DNA from: a virus
IMG/VR virus record: IMGVR_UViG_3300010042_000024
Span: 1-21,207 of that record
Length of the DNA: 21,207 nt
Direction: 5' to 3' (one strand)
A program made the position numbers and the translations under genes. Below are positions 7,173 through 13,484 of this stretch, piece by piece. The notes under the pieces are model-generated. The model saw only the letters and a program-made list of their open reading frames with translations. It ran no database searches and had not been told where the DNA came from. The stretch's first letter is position 1; every line of letters starts with the position of its first letter.

Positions 7173-7322
7173 TTTGCTAATTGATTATCGTAATAATGTT
7201 TTGTTATGTATTCCCAATTCTCATCCCGATTTAGTGAATTCGATGACCATGTGCTGTTTAATACTTATGCCTGATAAGTCTTTTGAAAAGTTCTCAGGGT
7301 ATACGGGCTCTTCTCCTGTCAT
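7169..7322 (-). pseudogene. Small gene split by +1 frameshift at a UGA
   Basis: The ATG at 7322 overlaps the Rad52-like stop (TAATG) and opens 33 codons (starts MTGEEPVYPENFSKDLSG), ending at TGA 7223-7221. Skipping one base at that TGA continues as ENWEYITKHYYDNQLAK and ends at a TGA overlapping the next start (ATGA) at 7169. Both ends therefore fit the operon, but in different frames (154 nt, not a multiple of three). It could be a broken gene, a sequencing indel or a programmed +1 shift. If real, the joined product would be about 50 aa of unknown function. Confidence 0.45.
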
Positions 7323-8092
7323 TACGCTGTAAGTTTAAGTCTGATTTTATCGATAAGAGCTTTAATCTTGGCATTTTCTTTCCATTCAGAAGATAATGAT
7401 GCTTCATAAGCATCTAAGGCTATTAGGGTTTTAATATCTCCTAGTTCTTTTACAATGGTCAGTAAGTCTTTCATATTGTCTTTTACAGTTAATAGTGTAG
7501 GTTTAATATCTGACGGTAATGCAGTCCATATCTTCCCTAGTTCAGCAACATCTTTAGCGTTCTCTAGGGCTGCCTTGTGGTCTACAGGGGGCGCAGGTGC
7601 AGCCGGAGGATTTGGCAATAAGCTGTTAATGTAAGTCGTCAGGTCTGCTATTTTCCTACCTTGACTGTCTACACAGTAAGGATAGTTGTTGCCGTCTTTC
7701 TTTTCATTGGTAGCAATCTTCTGAATAGGCTTGTCATATAAGAACCTACCGACTCCCCAATTGACTCCCGCTCTTTTGGCAGCATCAGAAGCTTGTCCTT
7801 TTTCCTTCTCAGTGTTACTCTCTACGCCACAATCGCTTCTCCATTGAACTGTACCGTCCGGTAAATGTATGCCTATACTACAGAATACATTTCCTGAAAT
7901 CTCTTCGTATCTCTTTTCCCATCCGTATTCGCAGTAAGCGTCTAATACATCCATCAAGTCTCTTTGGTCAATGTATGACATCACCGTTGCTTCTGGTTTA
8001 AATTTAGAGAAAGATTGTACTCTCCATTGGGATGGTATTTCTTTCTTTAGAAGTGGTAGTAATCGTGCTAAGTATTCTTTGTTTGTTTCCAT
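7322..8092 (-). CDS. Rad52-like single-strand annealing protein
   Basis: 256 aa from the ATG at 8092. The frame is open to a GTG at 8119, but the ATG sits 1 nt after the upstream stop. The N-terminal domain (about residues 1-122) matches the Rad52/Rad22 family: KKEIPSQWRVQSFSK, YIDQRDLMDVLDAYCEYGWE, a strand pair with GTVQWRSDCG, and the helix KEKGQASDAAKRAGVNWGVG (residues 96-115). A Pro/Ala linker (about 159-171, PNPPAAPAPP) joins a helical C-terminal tail of about 85 aa. Such proteins anneal complementary ssDNA in phage recombination. Its operon mates include RuvC-like and HNH proteins. I see no exonuclease partner in the window. Confidence 0.85.
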   Translation of the reverse strand: METNKEYLARLLPLLKKEIPSQWRVQSFSKFKPEATVMSYIDQRDLMDVLDAYCEYGWEKRYEEISGNVFCSIGIHLPDGTVQWRSDCGVESNTEKEKGQASDAAKRAGVNWGVGRFLYDKPIQKIATNEKKDGNNYPYCVDSQGRKIADLTTYINSLLPNPPAAPAPPVDHKAALENAKDVAELGKIWTALPSDIKPTLLTVKDNMKDLLTIVKELGDIKTLIALDAYEASLSSEWKENAKIKALIDKIRLKLTA

Positions 8093-8093
8093 G

Positions 8094-8906
8094 TTATTTC
8101 TTATTAGGGGTTTTTCCACTTATTTCGTAGCAATCTCTTTTGTGTTTAAGTGAGCCTTTTAAGGCATATCTCCATTTGGCTTCCATGATATGTTCAAGTG
8201 CTGAGATCCGGTACTTATCTCCATTGTATTCTACAATCTCGTACCGATTCTTAGGATTTATCTGAATATCTACTTTAAAACCATTGATGTATACTCTTTC
8301 ATCAAAATCATTTGAGTATAGCAATTCAAAGTCTTCGTCATCTTCACAGTCGTCAAGGTCTTTAAGAGTACGTATGTCAACGTCCAACTCTTCACTATAT
8401 TCAATCTTAGTGTAGTATGGAGCAATAAGATCAATATCTCCACTACCATGTTCAAGCCGTTTTAAACGTATTCCATGCAGGAACAGCGCTATGGAGCCAC
8501 CAACTTGAATAAGAGGATTTGCCTTTTGTATTTCTAAGACTGTAGATAATCCTAGTTTTTCGGCATACTTCTTTTCATTTTCAAGGCTTTTAACCTTTTC
8601 AACTTCTTCTTTGGATAGTTCTTTTAAAATCCTGAATGTAGTTGTTACTGATTTACCTTCTGTAGGACTATCGGTAAAATAGCCTAATATTTCTATCTCA
8701 CAGTATCTATGAGATTTGTCATTATAAAAGGTAAATACATCAGATAATTTATTGCAATAATGGTAGCCGTCTTTGCTGCAAACTTTAGGTTTTTCAATAT
8801 TGTCCTTGTAATAGACTTTGCCAATCTCAAATTGCTCGTTTTTACATTTTAAATCAGCATCAAAGCCTTTATATCCAATCTTAGGAGTATATTCTTTTTG
8901 TTCCAT
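8094..8906 (-). CDS. DUF7666-like domain fused to nucleotidyltransferase domain
   Basis: 270 aa in two parts. Residues 9-95 look like DUF7666: KIGYKGFDADLKCKNEQFEI, GKVYYKD, VCSKDGYHYCNKLSDVFTFY, then HRYCEIEILGYF. Residues about 112-262 look like a DNA polymerase beta-type nucleotidyltransferase of the MNT/AbiEii kind: GGSIALFLHG (GGS at 136-138), GSGDIDLIAP (D157, D159), a third acidic D213 in GFKVDIQI, and a C-terminal LEHIMEAKWRYALKGSLKHK segment. All three catalytic aspartates are present, so the transferase may be active on nucleotides, RNA or protein. The fusion is a single frame with no break. A toxin or defence role is possible but not shown; no matching antitoxin partner is obvious. 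Confidence 0.75.
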   Translation of the reverse strand: MEQKEYTPKIGYKGFDADLKCKNEQFEIGKVYYKDNIEKPKVCSKDGYHYCNKLSDVFTFYNDKSHRYCEIEILGYFTDSPTEGKSVTTTFRILKELSKEEVEKVKSLENEKKYAEKLGLSTVLEIQKANPLIQVGGSIALFLHGIRLKRLEHGSGDIDLIAPYYTKIEYSEELDVDIRTLKDLDDCEDDEDFELLYSNDFDERVYINGFKVDIQINPKNRYEIVEYNGDKYRISALEHIMEAKWRYALKGSLKHKRDCYEISGKTPNKK

Positions 8907-8907
8907 G

Positions 8908-9090
8908 TTATAAGTACTTTATCTGAAATTTTTTAATGTGATCGGTTGTGTTGACTACTGCTTGGAACTTAGATTTAAGATAAACTACATCTATTCCATC
9001 CCATTCAATTTCTTTTGCTAAAGCATCTGATACTTTGTGTAATGATTTGTCTGCCTCAAAGATGAGGTCTCTGATTTCTGTTGCTTTCAT
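8908..9090 (-). CDS. Small helical hypothetical protein, 60 aa
   Basis: Helical and charged (MKATEIRDLIFEADKSLHKV at the start). No family recognised. It lies 1 nt from both neighbouring genes in the compact operon (TAACATG-type junctions), which is the main support. Confidence 0.65.
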   Translation of the reverse strand: MKATEIRDLIFEADKSLHKVSDALAKEIEWDGIDVVYLKSKFQAVVNTTDHIKKFQIKYL

Positions 9091-9091
9091 G

Positions 9092-9154
9092 TTATGTAAG
9101 TAATGATATAATGATTAATAGTGTTATTAGTAGTAGGTAGATGTAGGGTTTCAT
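9092..9154 (-). CDS. Hydrophobic micropeptide, 20 aa
   Basis: A 20-residue peptide made of one transmembrane-like stretch (MKPYIYLLLITLLIIISLLT). It starts with the same TAACATG junction as its neighbours, 1 nt after the upstream stop. It ends 1 nt before the next ATG, filling the gap exactly. It could be a membrane micropeptide, or a coincidence in AT-rich DNA. Confidence 0.4.
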   Translation of the reverse strand: MKPYIYLLLITLLIIISLLT

Positions 9155-9155
9155 G

Positions 9156-9404
9156 TTATAGTGATTTAAAGAAATCAAGAAGTCTAGTTGATTCTTTAAT
9201 TTCTCTTTGATATTTATCAATAAAAGGTTGAATGAGTCTTTTTTTAGCCGACTCTATTTCACTTCTTTCGCATATCACATACTTAGACCCATCGGAATTA
9301 TAAAAGACATCTTCTAATTCCCATTTTACGTCTTCTGAATTATAAGGTGTAACTGTTAGTTTGTTGGTAAGTGTTATTTTAACGTAATCGTCTTGTATTT
9401 CCAT
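9156..9404 (-). CDS. Hypothetical protein, 82 aa
   Basis: N-terminal half is beta-rich and acidic (MEIQDDYVKITLTNKLTVTP); the C-terminal half is a long helix (EIESAKKRLIQPFIDKYQRE). No family recognised. The gene is separated from its neighbours by 1 nt on each side. Confidence 0.7.
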   Translation of the reverse strand: MEIQDDYVKITLTNKLTVTPYNSEDVKWELEDVFYNSDGSKYVICERSEIESAKKRLIQPFIDKYQREIKESTRLLDFFKSL

Positions 9405-9405
9405 G

Positions 9406-9624
9406 TTAGTAGTTTAAATCCCATCTTGAATTGGTTATTTGTTCATGCTTCATATCAGAAGAGATATGTTCTTGTTTAGGCTGTGTTTTAGCCTCTGTAC
9501 CGTACAATCTCTGTAAAGTGGATAGTAGATACAGTTGACCTGTTTTAATGTCCCTAAAGTAGCCGTTTCTCTGGTTTACAAAACGACTAGGAAGTGTTGG
9601 AATCTTTATGCGTTTAAGTGCCAT
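9406..9624 (-). CDS. Small basic hypothetical protein, 72 aa
   Basis: Basic N-terminus (MALKRIKIPTLPSRFVNQRN) and a polar tail rich in Gln, Ser and His. No recognised domain. It lies 11 nt from the next upstream gene. Confidence 0.65.
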   Translation of the reverse strand: MALKRIKIPTLPSRFVNQRNGYFRDIKTGQLYLLSTLQRLYGTEAKTQPKQEHISSDMKHEQITNSRWDLNY

Positions 9625-9635
9625 AATATCATAGT

Positions 9636-9806
9636 TTAAAATTCATCTGCTCTTTGTTCTTCCTTTTTAACCATATCCTCCCATTCCTCTTTTGTCATGG
9701 TCTTTAGGAACTTATCTGTATCCCATATTAGATGTCCCTCATGTTCAATAGGGATTCTGTCTTTCTTGAATTGATCGCCTCCTAAGGCTAGTGTTTCGTA
9801 TAACAT
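9636..9806 (-). CDS. Small hypothetical protein, 56 aa
   Basis: Starts MLYETLALGGDQFKKDRIPI, has HLIWDTDKFLKTMTKEEWED mid-protein and ends in an acidic helix (KKEEQRADEF). The ATG is 2 nt after the stop of the 246-aa gene. The frame is short but fits the operon spacing. No family recognised. Confidence 0.65.
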   Translation of the reverse strand: MLYETLALGGDQFKKDRIPIEHEGHLIWDTDKFLKTMTKEEWEDMVKKEEQRADEF

Positions 9807-9808
9807 GA

Positions 9809-10549
9809 CTAGAAAAGTAAATCTTCGTCTGATCCATTAACTGTAGACCCGAATCTATCAAACGCTTGTGTGCTTAAGTCATCAAGCCCTCTCTGAGCTT
9901 CTTTTATTTTCTTGTTAAACTCATTAGACGCCTCTTGAATATATCTTTCGGTAGCCATCTTAATTAACTCGCTAAAACTACGTTTAACATCTGCCCATTT
10001 TCCGATCAAATAATACCCTATGATCGTGTCACCACTGAAATAGTGGTTAGGTTTCTCCTTATTAAGGTCTCTTTCTTCTTTTGTACACTTTAATTGGGTA
10101 TATGATCCCGACTTAGAAACTCCATTATCATACATATATGAATAGTATTCCTTCTTAAGTCCTAAACATACTGGATCAGGAGATTTGTCATCATGCCATA
10201 TTTGAACTTCTTCAAAGTATTTTTCTTTAAATGACAATGCTATTAAATCTAAAATCTCCAATGGTATCGGAGTTAGATTATAATCTTTTACATCATATTT
10301 ACGAGGACATAATGTCTCGAAAGTATTTACAAGGCCTTGTTTTAAATGCATAAAAGGAATTGGACTTTTATCCTTAGTTACTATTTGAGTTTGTCCTTGA
10401 AGCCCTAGTTCTTTGACTCTTTCGTTCCACTGGTCTAATTGGTCATTATCGTAAATTAGACCAACTGTCTCTTCGATAAGAAATGTTTCTACTATTGTTC
10501 CCATTTCGTTGCTGTTGTTTTTTAATAAACCTTCCATTGTAATTTCCAT
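9809..10549 (-). CDS. Hypothetical protein, 246 aa
   Basis: The largest unassigned gene of this segment. The N-terminal 60 residues are acidic and helical. The middle is mixed alpha/beta with FMHLKQGLVNTFETLCPRKY, LTPIPLEILDLIALSFKEKY and VQIWHDDKSPDPVCLGLKKE. The C-terminal 60 residues form a helical, coiled-coil-prone region (KMATERYIQEASNEFNKKIK). The organisation suggests a soluble virion or DNA-associated phage protein, but I recognise no family. An alternative ATG lies 4 codons downstream (10537). Confidence 0.75.
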   Translation of the reverse strand: MEITMEGLLKNNSNEMGTIVETFLIEETVGLIYDNDQLDQWNERVKELGLQGQTQIVTKDKSPIPFMHLKQGLVNTFETLCPRKYDVKDYNLTPIPLEILDLIALSFKEKYFEEVQIWHDDKSPDPVCLGLKKEYYSYMYDNGVSKSGSYTQLKCTKEERDLNKEKPNHYFSGDTIIGYYLIGKWADVKRSFSELIKMATERYIQEASNEFNKKIKEAQRGLDDLSTQAFDRFGSTVNGSDEDLLF

Positions 10550-10560
10550 TTTATTTGTTT

Positions 10561-10893
10561 CTATAGTTTATAAATCCTTTTAGTTTCTTTTAATGCTTCT
10601 GATAGCGTATCTGATGTAGAGAAGTAGAAGTTGTAGCCACCCATAGAATCATCACCTAGATAATCTCCTACGTTGCCTTGTTCAATACATTTAACTACAT
10701 CTTCCCTAGTGGCACTTTTAAAATCATGTGAGGTGCCGTACAGGTAGAATGAGCTTGTGTCCCTATCATAGTGGAATAGCCCACCACCACGTACACGAAG
10801 TGGAGAATCCCAAACCAACTCTTTATGAAATGTTACTTTACCTATTATAAGGGTATCACCTTGAATAATCCATTTGGGGAATATGTCTTTCAT
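10561..10893 (-). CDS. Conserved phage hypothetical protein, 110 aa
   Basis: Contains FPKWIIQGDTLIIGKVTFHK, then VRGGGLFHYDRDTSSFYLYG and SHDFKSATREDVVKCIEQG. From memory this is a widespread uncharacterised family in Bacteroidota phages and mobile elements (pattern PKY.I..D.LIIGKCT.HKEL, KGGGWW..D.....LYG.SHDFG.A..ED). No role is known to me. It lies 1 nt from the next upstream gene. Confidence 0.75.
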   Translation of the reverse strand: MKDIFPKWIIQGDTLIIGKVTFHKELVWDSPLRVRGGGLFHYDRDTSSFYLYGTSHDFKSATREDVVKCIEQGNVGDYLGDDSMGGYNFYFSTSDTLSEALKETKRIYKL

Positions 10894-10894
10894 G

Positions 10895-11089
10895 TTAGTA
10901 AGGCATTATGGTTTGTATATCTTCCTCGGTTATTAACCCTTCTTTAAGCAATCTTTTAATCTTAGTCTCTGGAACTATCTTTCGTCCATTCCGTCTAATG
11001 CTAGTAGGAACAAAATAGTATGCTCTACCTTTTGAATCTCTTCTAAGACCCCCTTCTTTAAGCATATGTATGATGTCTGAATCTTTCAT
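10895..11089 (-). CDS. Small basic hypothetical protein, 64 aa
   Basis: Two short helical parts (MKDSDIIHMLKEGGLRRDSK and KIKRLLKEGLITEEDIQTIM) flank a basic, beta-prone middle (RAYYFVPTSIRRNGRKIVPE). The repeat of a 'LKEG' motif in both helices suggests a small internal duplication, but the match is short. It overlaps its upstream neighbour by 4 nt (ATGA). Confidence 0.7.
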   Translation of the reverse strand: MKDSDIIHMLKEGGLRRDSKGRAYYFVPTSIRRNGRKIVPETKIKRLLKEGLITEEDIQTIMPY

Positions 11090-11457
11090 AAAACCTCCAT
11101 AATTACCCTCTTAATACTCTCCAATTTATTATAGTCCATTTCATATATAGGAAGCCTAACCATCTTAACCCCTAAAGGAAAGTCTGAATATTCAAATACC
11201 ATTCCTTCTGTAGGGTCAATACCTGTTAATTCAAATACTCCTTTATATCCTTGTATACTCACAGGGATGCCTTTAGATCGATTAATAAGTTCAGACGGCT
11301 CATTGGTTGGCATTTGTCTGATAGTGTCTCTAAAGGCTCGTAATTCACTAGGAAAGGAAGCTATGTTCAATGCTTGTACTGAATCCATTCCAGTGCTTAC
11401 TAAATCGGCTTGTGTACCTAGTACATCACCGACAAATACTTTTAATAGTTCGTTCAT
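11086..11457 (-). CDS. Hypothetical protein, 123 aa
   Basis: Helical N-terminus (MNELLKVFVGDVLGTQADLV), then PSELRAFRDTIRQMPTNEPS, then a beta-rich part (GIPVSIQGYKGVFELTGIDP). No family recognised. Overlaps the next gene's start (ATGA). Confidence 0.7.
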   Translation of the reverse strand: MNELLKVFVGDVLGTQADLVSTGMDSVQALNIASFPSELRAFRDTIRQMPTNEPSELINRSKGIPVSIQGYKGVFELTGIDPTEGMVFEYSDFPLGVKMVRLPIYEMDYNKLESIKRVIMEVL

Positions 11458-11482
11458 TATTTTTATTTTAGAGCAAGTTTTA

Positions 11483-11863
11483 TTATGTGGCTAGTTTCAC
11501 TAAATAATCAATGTCTGACTTATGATAGTATTTTAATTTGTTTTCATAGTAAGCTAAAGGTCTTTTCGGTTCCACTTCACCATTTATAATTGATTGCCAA
11601 TATCTAATTGATTTAAGTAAAACTCTTGCTTGGTAAGGCTTTTTATTACGATGCATATGTGTAATTCGTTCAACTTCTGTAATACCTTCAAATTCCCCAC
11701 AACAATATTCAGATATGCCTTCATATTCTCTACCTAAAGCATCGTATCCAGTACATTTGTAAAAAACGCTACGTTCAATAGATTCTATTCGATCTATTTG
11801 TAGGTCATCCCAAAAAACTGTAAAGAAAGACCCTAAGCTGTCTTCATGTATTAATTTTTCCAT
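11483..11863 (-). CDS. Hypothetical protein, 126 aa
   Basis: N-terminal beta-rich part with cysteines (YKCTGYDALGREYEGISEYC, then CGEF) and a basic helical C-terminal part (KPYQARVLLKSIRYWQSIIN, NKLKYYHKSDIDYLVKLAT). It is near the DGR and close in size to an Avd accessory protein. Its beta-rich N-terminus does not look like the four-helix Avd fold, so I do not call it one. Confidence 0.7.
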   Translation of the reverse strand: MEKLIHEDSLGSFFTVFWDDLQIDRIESIERSVFYKCTGYDALGREYEGISEYCCGEFEGITEVERITHMHRNKKPYQARVLLKSIRYWQSIINGEVEPKRPLAYYENKLKYYHKSDIDYLVKLAT

Positions 11864-11967
11864 TATTTCTTTGTTTTAAAACTGTTAACTGCTGCGGTTA
11901 CTTTATGATATTGGTTATACTCCTTAATCCACTTGGAGAGGATAGACTCTAGTTTAGCGTATTTCAT
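11863..11967 (-). CDS. Very small basic hypothetical protein, 34 aa
   Basis: Short frame (MKYAKLESILSKWIKEYNQY, ends FKTKK), predicted helical and basic. Its stop forms a TAATG overlap with the next gene's start, and its start overlaps the upstream membrane-protein gene by 14 nt. Fit to the operon is the only support. Confidence 0.45.
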   Translation of the reverse strand: MKYAKLESILSKWIKEYNQYHKVTAAVNSFKTKK

Positions 11968-12145
11968 TGTCTTTTTTAGATAGGTGATAAGATAACATAC
12001 AATAACCTGCTATTAGAAATCCCATTATTCTTTGAAACCACGGGGTTATAGGGTCTTTTGGGTGTAATTCGTTAAACTGTAGTACTAGTATCAAATACAC
12101 TATTATCATTAGTGCATACAGGGTTATGTATTTTAATATCCTCAT
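11954..12145 (-). CDS. Small two-span membrane protein, 63 aa
   Basis: Two hydrophobic segments, at about residues 8-23 (LYALMIIVYLILVLQF) and 40-54 (IMGFLIAGYCMLSYH), are separated by a short polar loop with PKDP. The ends are basic, giving a hairpin topology with both ends inside. Function unknown; a phage inner-membrane protein is the likeliest general description. Confidence 0.7.
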   Translation of the reverse strand: MRILKYITLYALMIIVYLILVLQFNELHPKDPITPWFQRIMGFLIAGYCMLSYHLSKKDNEIR

Positions 12146-12324
12146 GATTCTGATTTTTTAAGTGATTTAAGCCATTGATAATACTCAGGATCGGTATCTT
12201 TAATCTCACCTGCTGTCTTGCCTTTGTACTTACCGTATTTAAGTTTATGGAAGTCCTCAATACCGGAGGCCAATTGAATATTCATGTTCTTCCAATTCTT
12301 ATACTTTTTAGTCCTGTGTATCAT
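12142..12324 (-). CDS. Small ExoX C-terminal-like domain protein
   Basis: 60 aa from ATG 12324 (17-nt overlap with the RT gene), or 47 aa from the internal ATG at 12285, which avoids the overlap. The core LKYGKYKGKTAGEIKDTDPE plus YYQWLKSL follows the 'FGKYKGK..EEI...DPEYLQWL' pattern seen at the C-terminus of exonuclease X-like proteins and as stand-alone small proteins. The nuclease domain itself is absent. As the first gene after the RT it may be co-expressed with the DGR, but no link to diversification is known. Confidence 0.65.
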   Translation of the reverse strand: MIHRTKKYKNWKNMNIQLASGIEDFHKLKYGKYKGKTAGEIKDTDPEYYQWLKSLKKSES

Positions 12325-13270
12325 TTGAGAATAGTTTACGTTCTAAATTACGGCAATCAGCCCACTTCATCCATCCACGGTAAGAAGCAATAGATTCTCT
12401 ATTTGGATTATACTTCATCATTTTGGCACATTTTACTTTGATTGACTTCCTTAATAGCGTTTTATCATGGTCATTTACATAACCCAAGAAATCTAATCCC
12501 CTACTTTCAATAGGAAATATCTGATAATTGCCTTTGACATCTAATTTCAGATTATCCCATAAGTAAGCCTTTATTGCAGCCAATAGATTATGCAAGTCAT
12601 GTTTGTTGTCTGCAAATATTACCACATCATCACAATACCTAAATACATCCTTGACTTTCATTTCTTCTTTTAGCCAATGATCAAAAGGACTAAGATAGAA
12701 GTTCCCTAAGAATTGACTTAAGTAATTCCCAATAGCTAATCCCTGTGCACTATCAATAATCTCAAATAATAGCTTTAAAAGCCGTTTATCTTTGATCTTA
12801 CGCATTAACATCCATTTTAGGATATCATGGTCTACTGAAGGATAAAACTTCGTTACATCCAATTTAAGAGCGTATCTCGTTAACACCTTATTTTGTAGTG
12901 CTTTTTTAACTCCTCTTAATGCTTTGTGGATTCCCCTGCCAGTTATACAGCTAAACGTATTCTTAGTCAGATTACGCCTGAACATTTCACCTATCACTTG
13001 TAATATTGCGTGATGTATGATTCTATCTTCATATGGCAATACGTAAATCTCTCGTTCTTTAGGCTCATAGATTAAAAAGACTTTATAAGGCGGGTTCTTA
13101 TATTCACAAGCTTTCAATTTCTCATGTAACCGCCTTATATTGCCTTCTATGTCTTTTTTGAATGTTATTACGCCTCTTTGTTTTGATTTGCCCTTACAAG
13201 CGTTCTTATGAGCTAATAAGAGGTTTTGTATACTGATAATCTTATCGTACACATTATTTATTCTTTTCAT
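12308..13270 (-). CDS. DGR reverse transcriptase
   Basis: 320 aa. RT motifs in order: TRYALKLDVTKFYPSVDHDI (motif A, catalytic D138), GLAIGNYLSQFLGNFYL (residues 177-193; the S185-Q186 pair in motif 4 is the hallmark of diversity-generating retroelement RTs), RYCDDVVIFA (catalytic YxDD, D214/D215) and RGLDFLGY (residues 257-264). Length fits DGR RTs, which lack a thumb/maturase or RNase H domain. The enzyme would copy the template-repeat RNA into cDNA with adenine-specific errors, and the cDNA then replaces the variable repeat. The assignment is independently supported by the template and variable repeats just upstream. The start MKRINNVYDK follows a 214-nt non-coding region that contains the template. 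Confidence 0.95.
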   Translation of the reverse strand: MKRINNVYDKIISIQNLLLAHKNACKGKSKQRGVITFKKDIEGNIRRLHEKLKACEYKNPPYKVFLIYEPKEREIYVLPYEDRIIHHAILQVIGEMFRRNLTKNTFSCITGRGIHKALRGVKKALQNKVLTRYALKLDVTKFYPSVDHDILKWMLMRKIKDKRLLKLLFEIIDSAQGLAIGNYLSQFLGNFYLSPFDHWLKEEMKVKDVFRYCDDVVIFADNKHDLHNLLAAIKAYLWDNLKLDVKGNYQIFPIESRGLDFLGYVNDHDKTLLRKSIKVKCAKMMKYNPNRESIASYRGWMKWADCRNLERKLFSNDTQD

Positions 13271-13386
13271 TCCTTTGCTATCGGGCTGAGCCTTCGCTAA
13301 TAAAAGCTACCAACACAGTTTTTCACCCATTTATTTTTCACTATGTGAGTGAGGTCTATACCATTTCCATTTTATATAGCAATTTG
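13271..13386 (-). ncRNA. Template-to-RT spacer, part of DGR RNA (putative)
   Basis: 116 nt without an open frame between the template repeat and the RT start, on the same strand. In the Bordetella phage DGR, the RNA segment 3' of the template is needed for cDNA priming. By analogy this spacer may be part of the RT-bound RNA (inference). It holds a second copy of the 9-mer AGGCTCAGC found at the 3' end of the template (13285-13293 versus 13386-13394) and short inverted repeats (CTATA...TATAG; CACT...AGTG). The exact RNA ends are unknown. Confidence 0.5.
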
Positions 13387-13441
13387 CTGAGCCTGAATTA
13401 CAATTGTTGTTGTAGTTGTTCGAGTTAGAAGAAAAGCTGCG
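13387..13441 (-). repeat. DGR template repeat (TR)
   Basis: 55 nt, non-coding, 44 nt after the stop of the nearer target gene. Read on the minus strand it is rich in AAC/AAT codons: AACTCGAACAACTACAAC is followed by AACAAT, a design that yields many residues but few stops after adenine mutation. It holds 18 adenines. The two variable repeats differ from it only at those adenines, plus one 3-nt deletion in VR1. In frame with the targets it would read FSSNSNNYNNNCNSGS. Confidence 0.95.
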
Positions 13442-13447
13442 CTTTTC
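13431..13447 (-). other. Hairpin at 5' edge of TR
   Basis: Perfect 7-bp inverted repeat with a 3-nt loop on the minus strand (GAAAAGC, GCA, GCTTTTC). Its 3' arm lies inside the template repeat and its 5' arm just outside. Neither variable repeat has the 5' arm. It could mark the TR boundary or structure the RNA. Confidence 0.6.
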
Positions 13448-13484
13448 ACTAACTTAGGCTTTTTCGGTATACAACCTTATTTGG

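Noticed and set aside
664-7332. Plus-strand open frames opposite the leftward genes (for example 664-849, 1265-1525, 6979-7332)
   Set aside because: They lie antisense to well-packed minus-strand genes, have no operon-like junctions and their products look like shadow translations.
10600-10640. VR-like codons GGYNFYFSTSDTL in the 110-aa protein at 10561-10893
   Set aside because: The DNA does not align with the template repeat outside chance matches, and the rest of the protein is a conserved phage family.
12308-13270. Retron, group II intron or defence-type (UG/DRT) reverse transcriptase
   Set aside because: No maturase or thumb domain and no msr/msd-like RNA are present; the template/variable repeats and the SQ motif specify a DGR.
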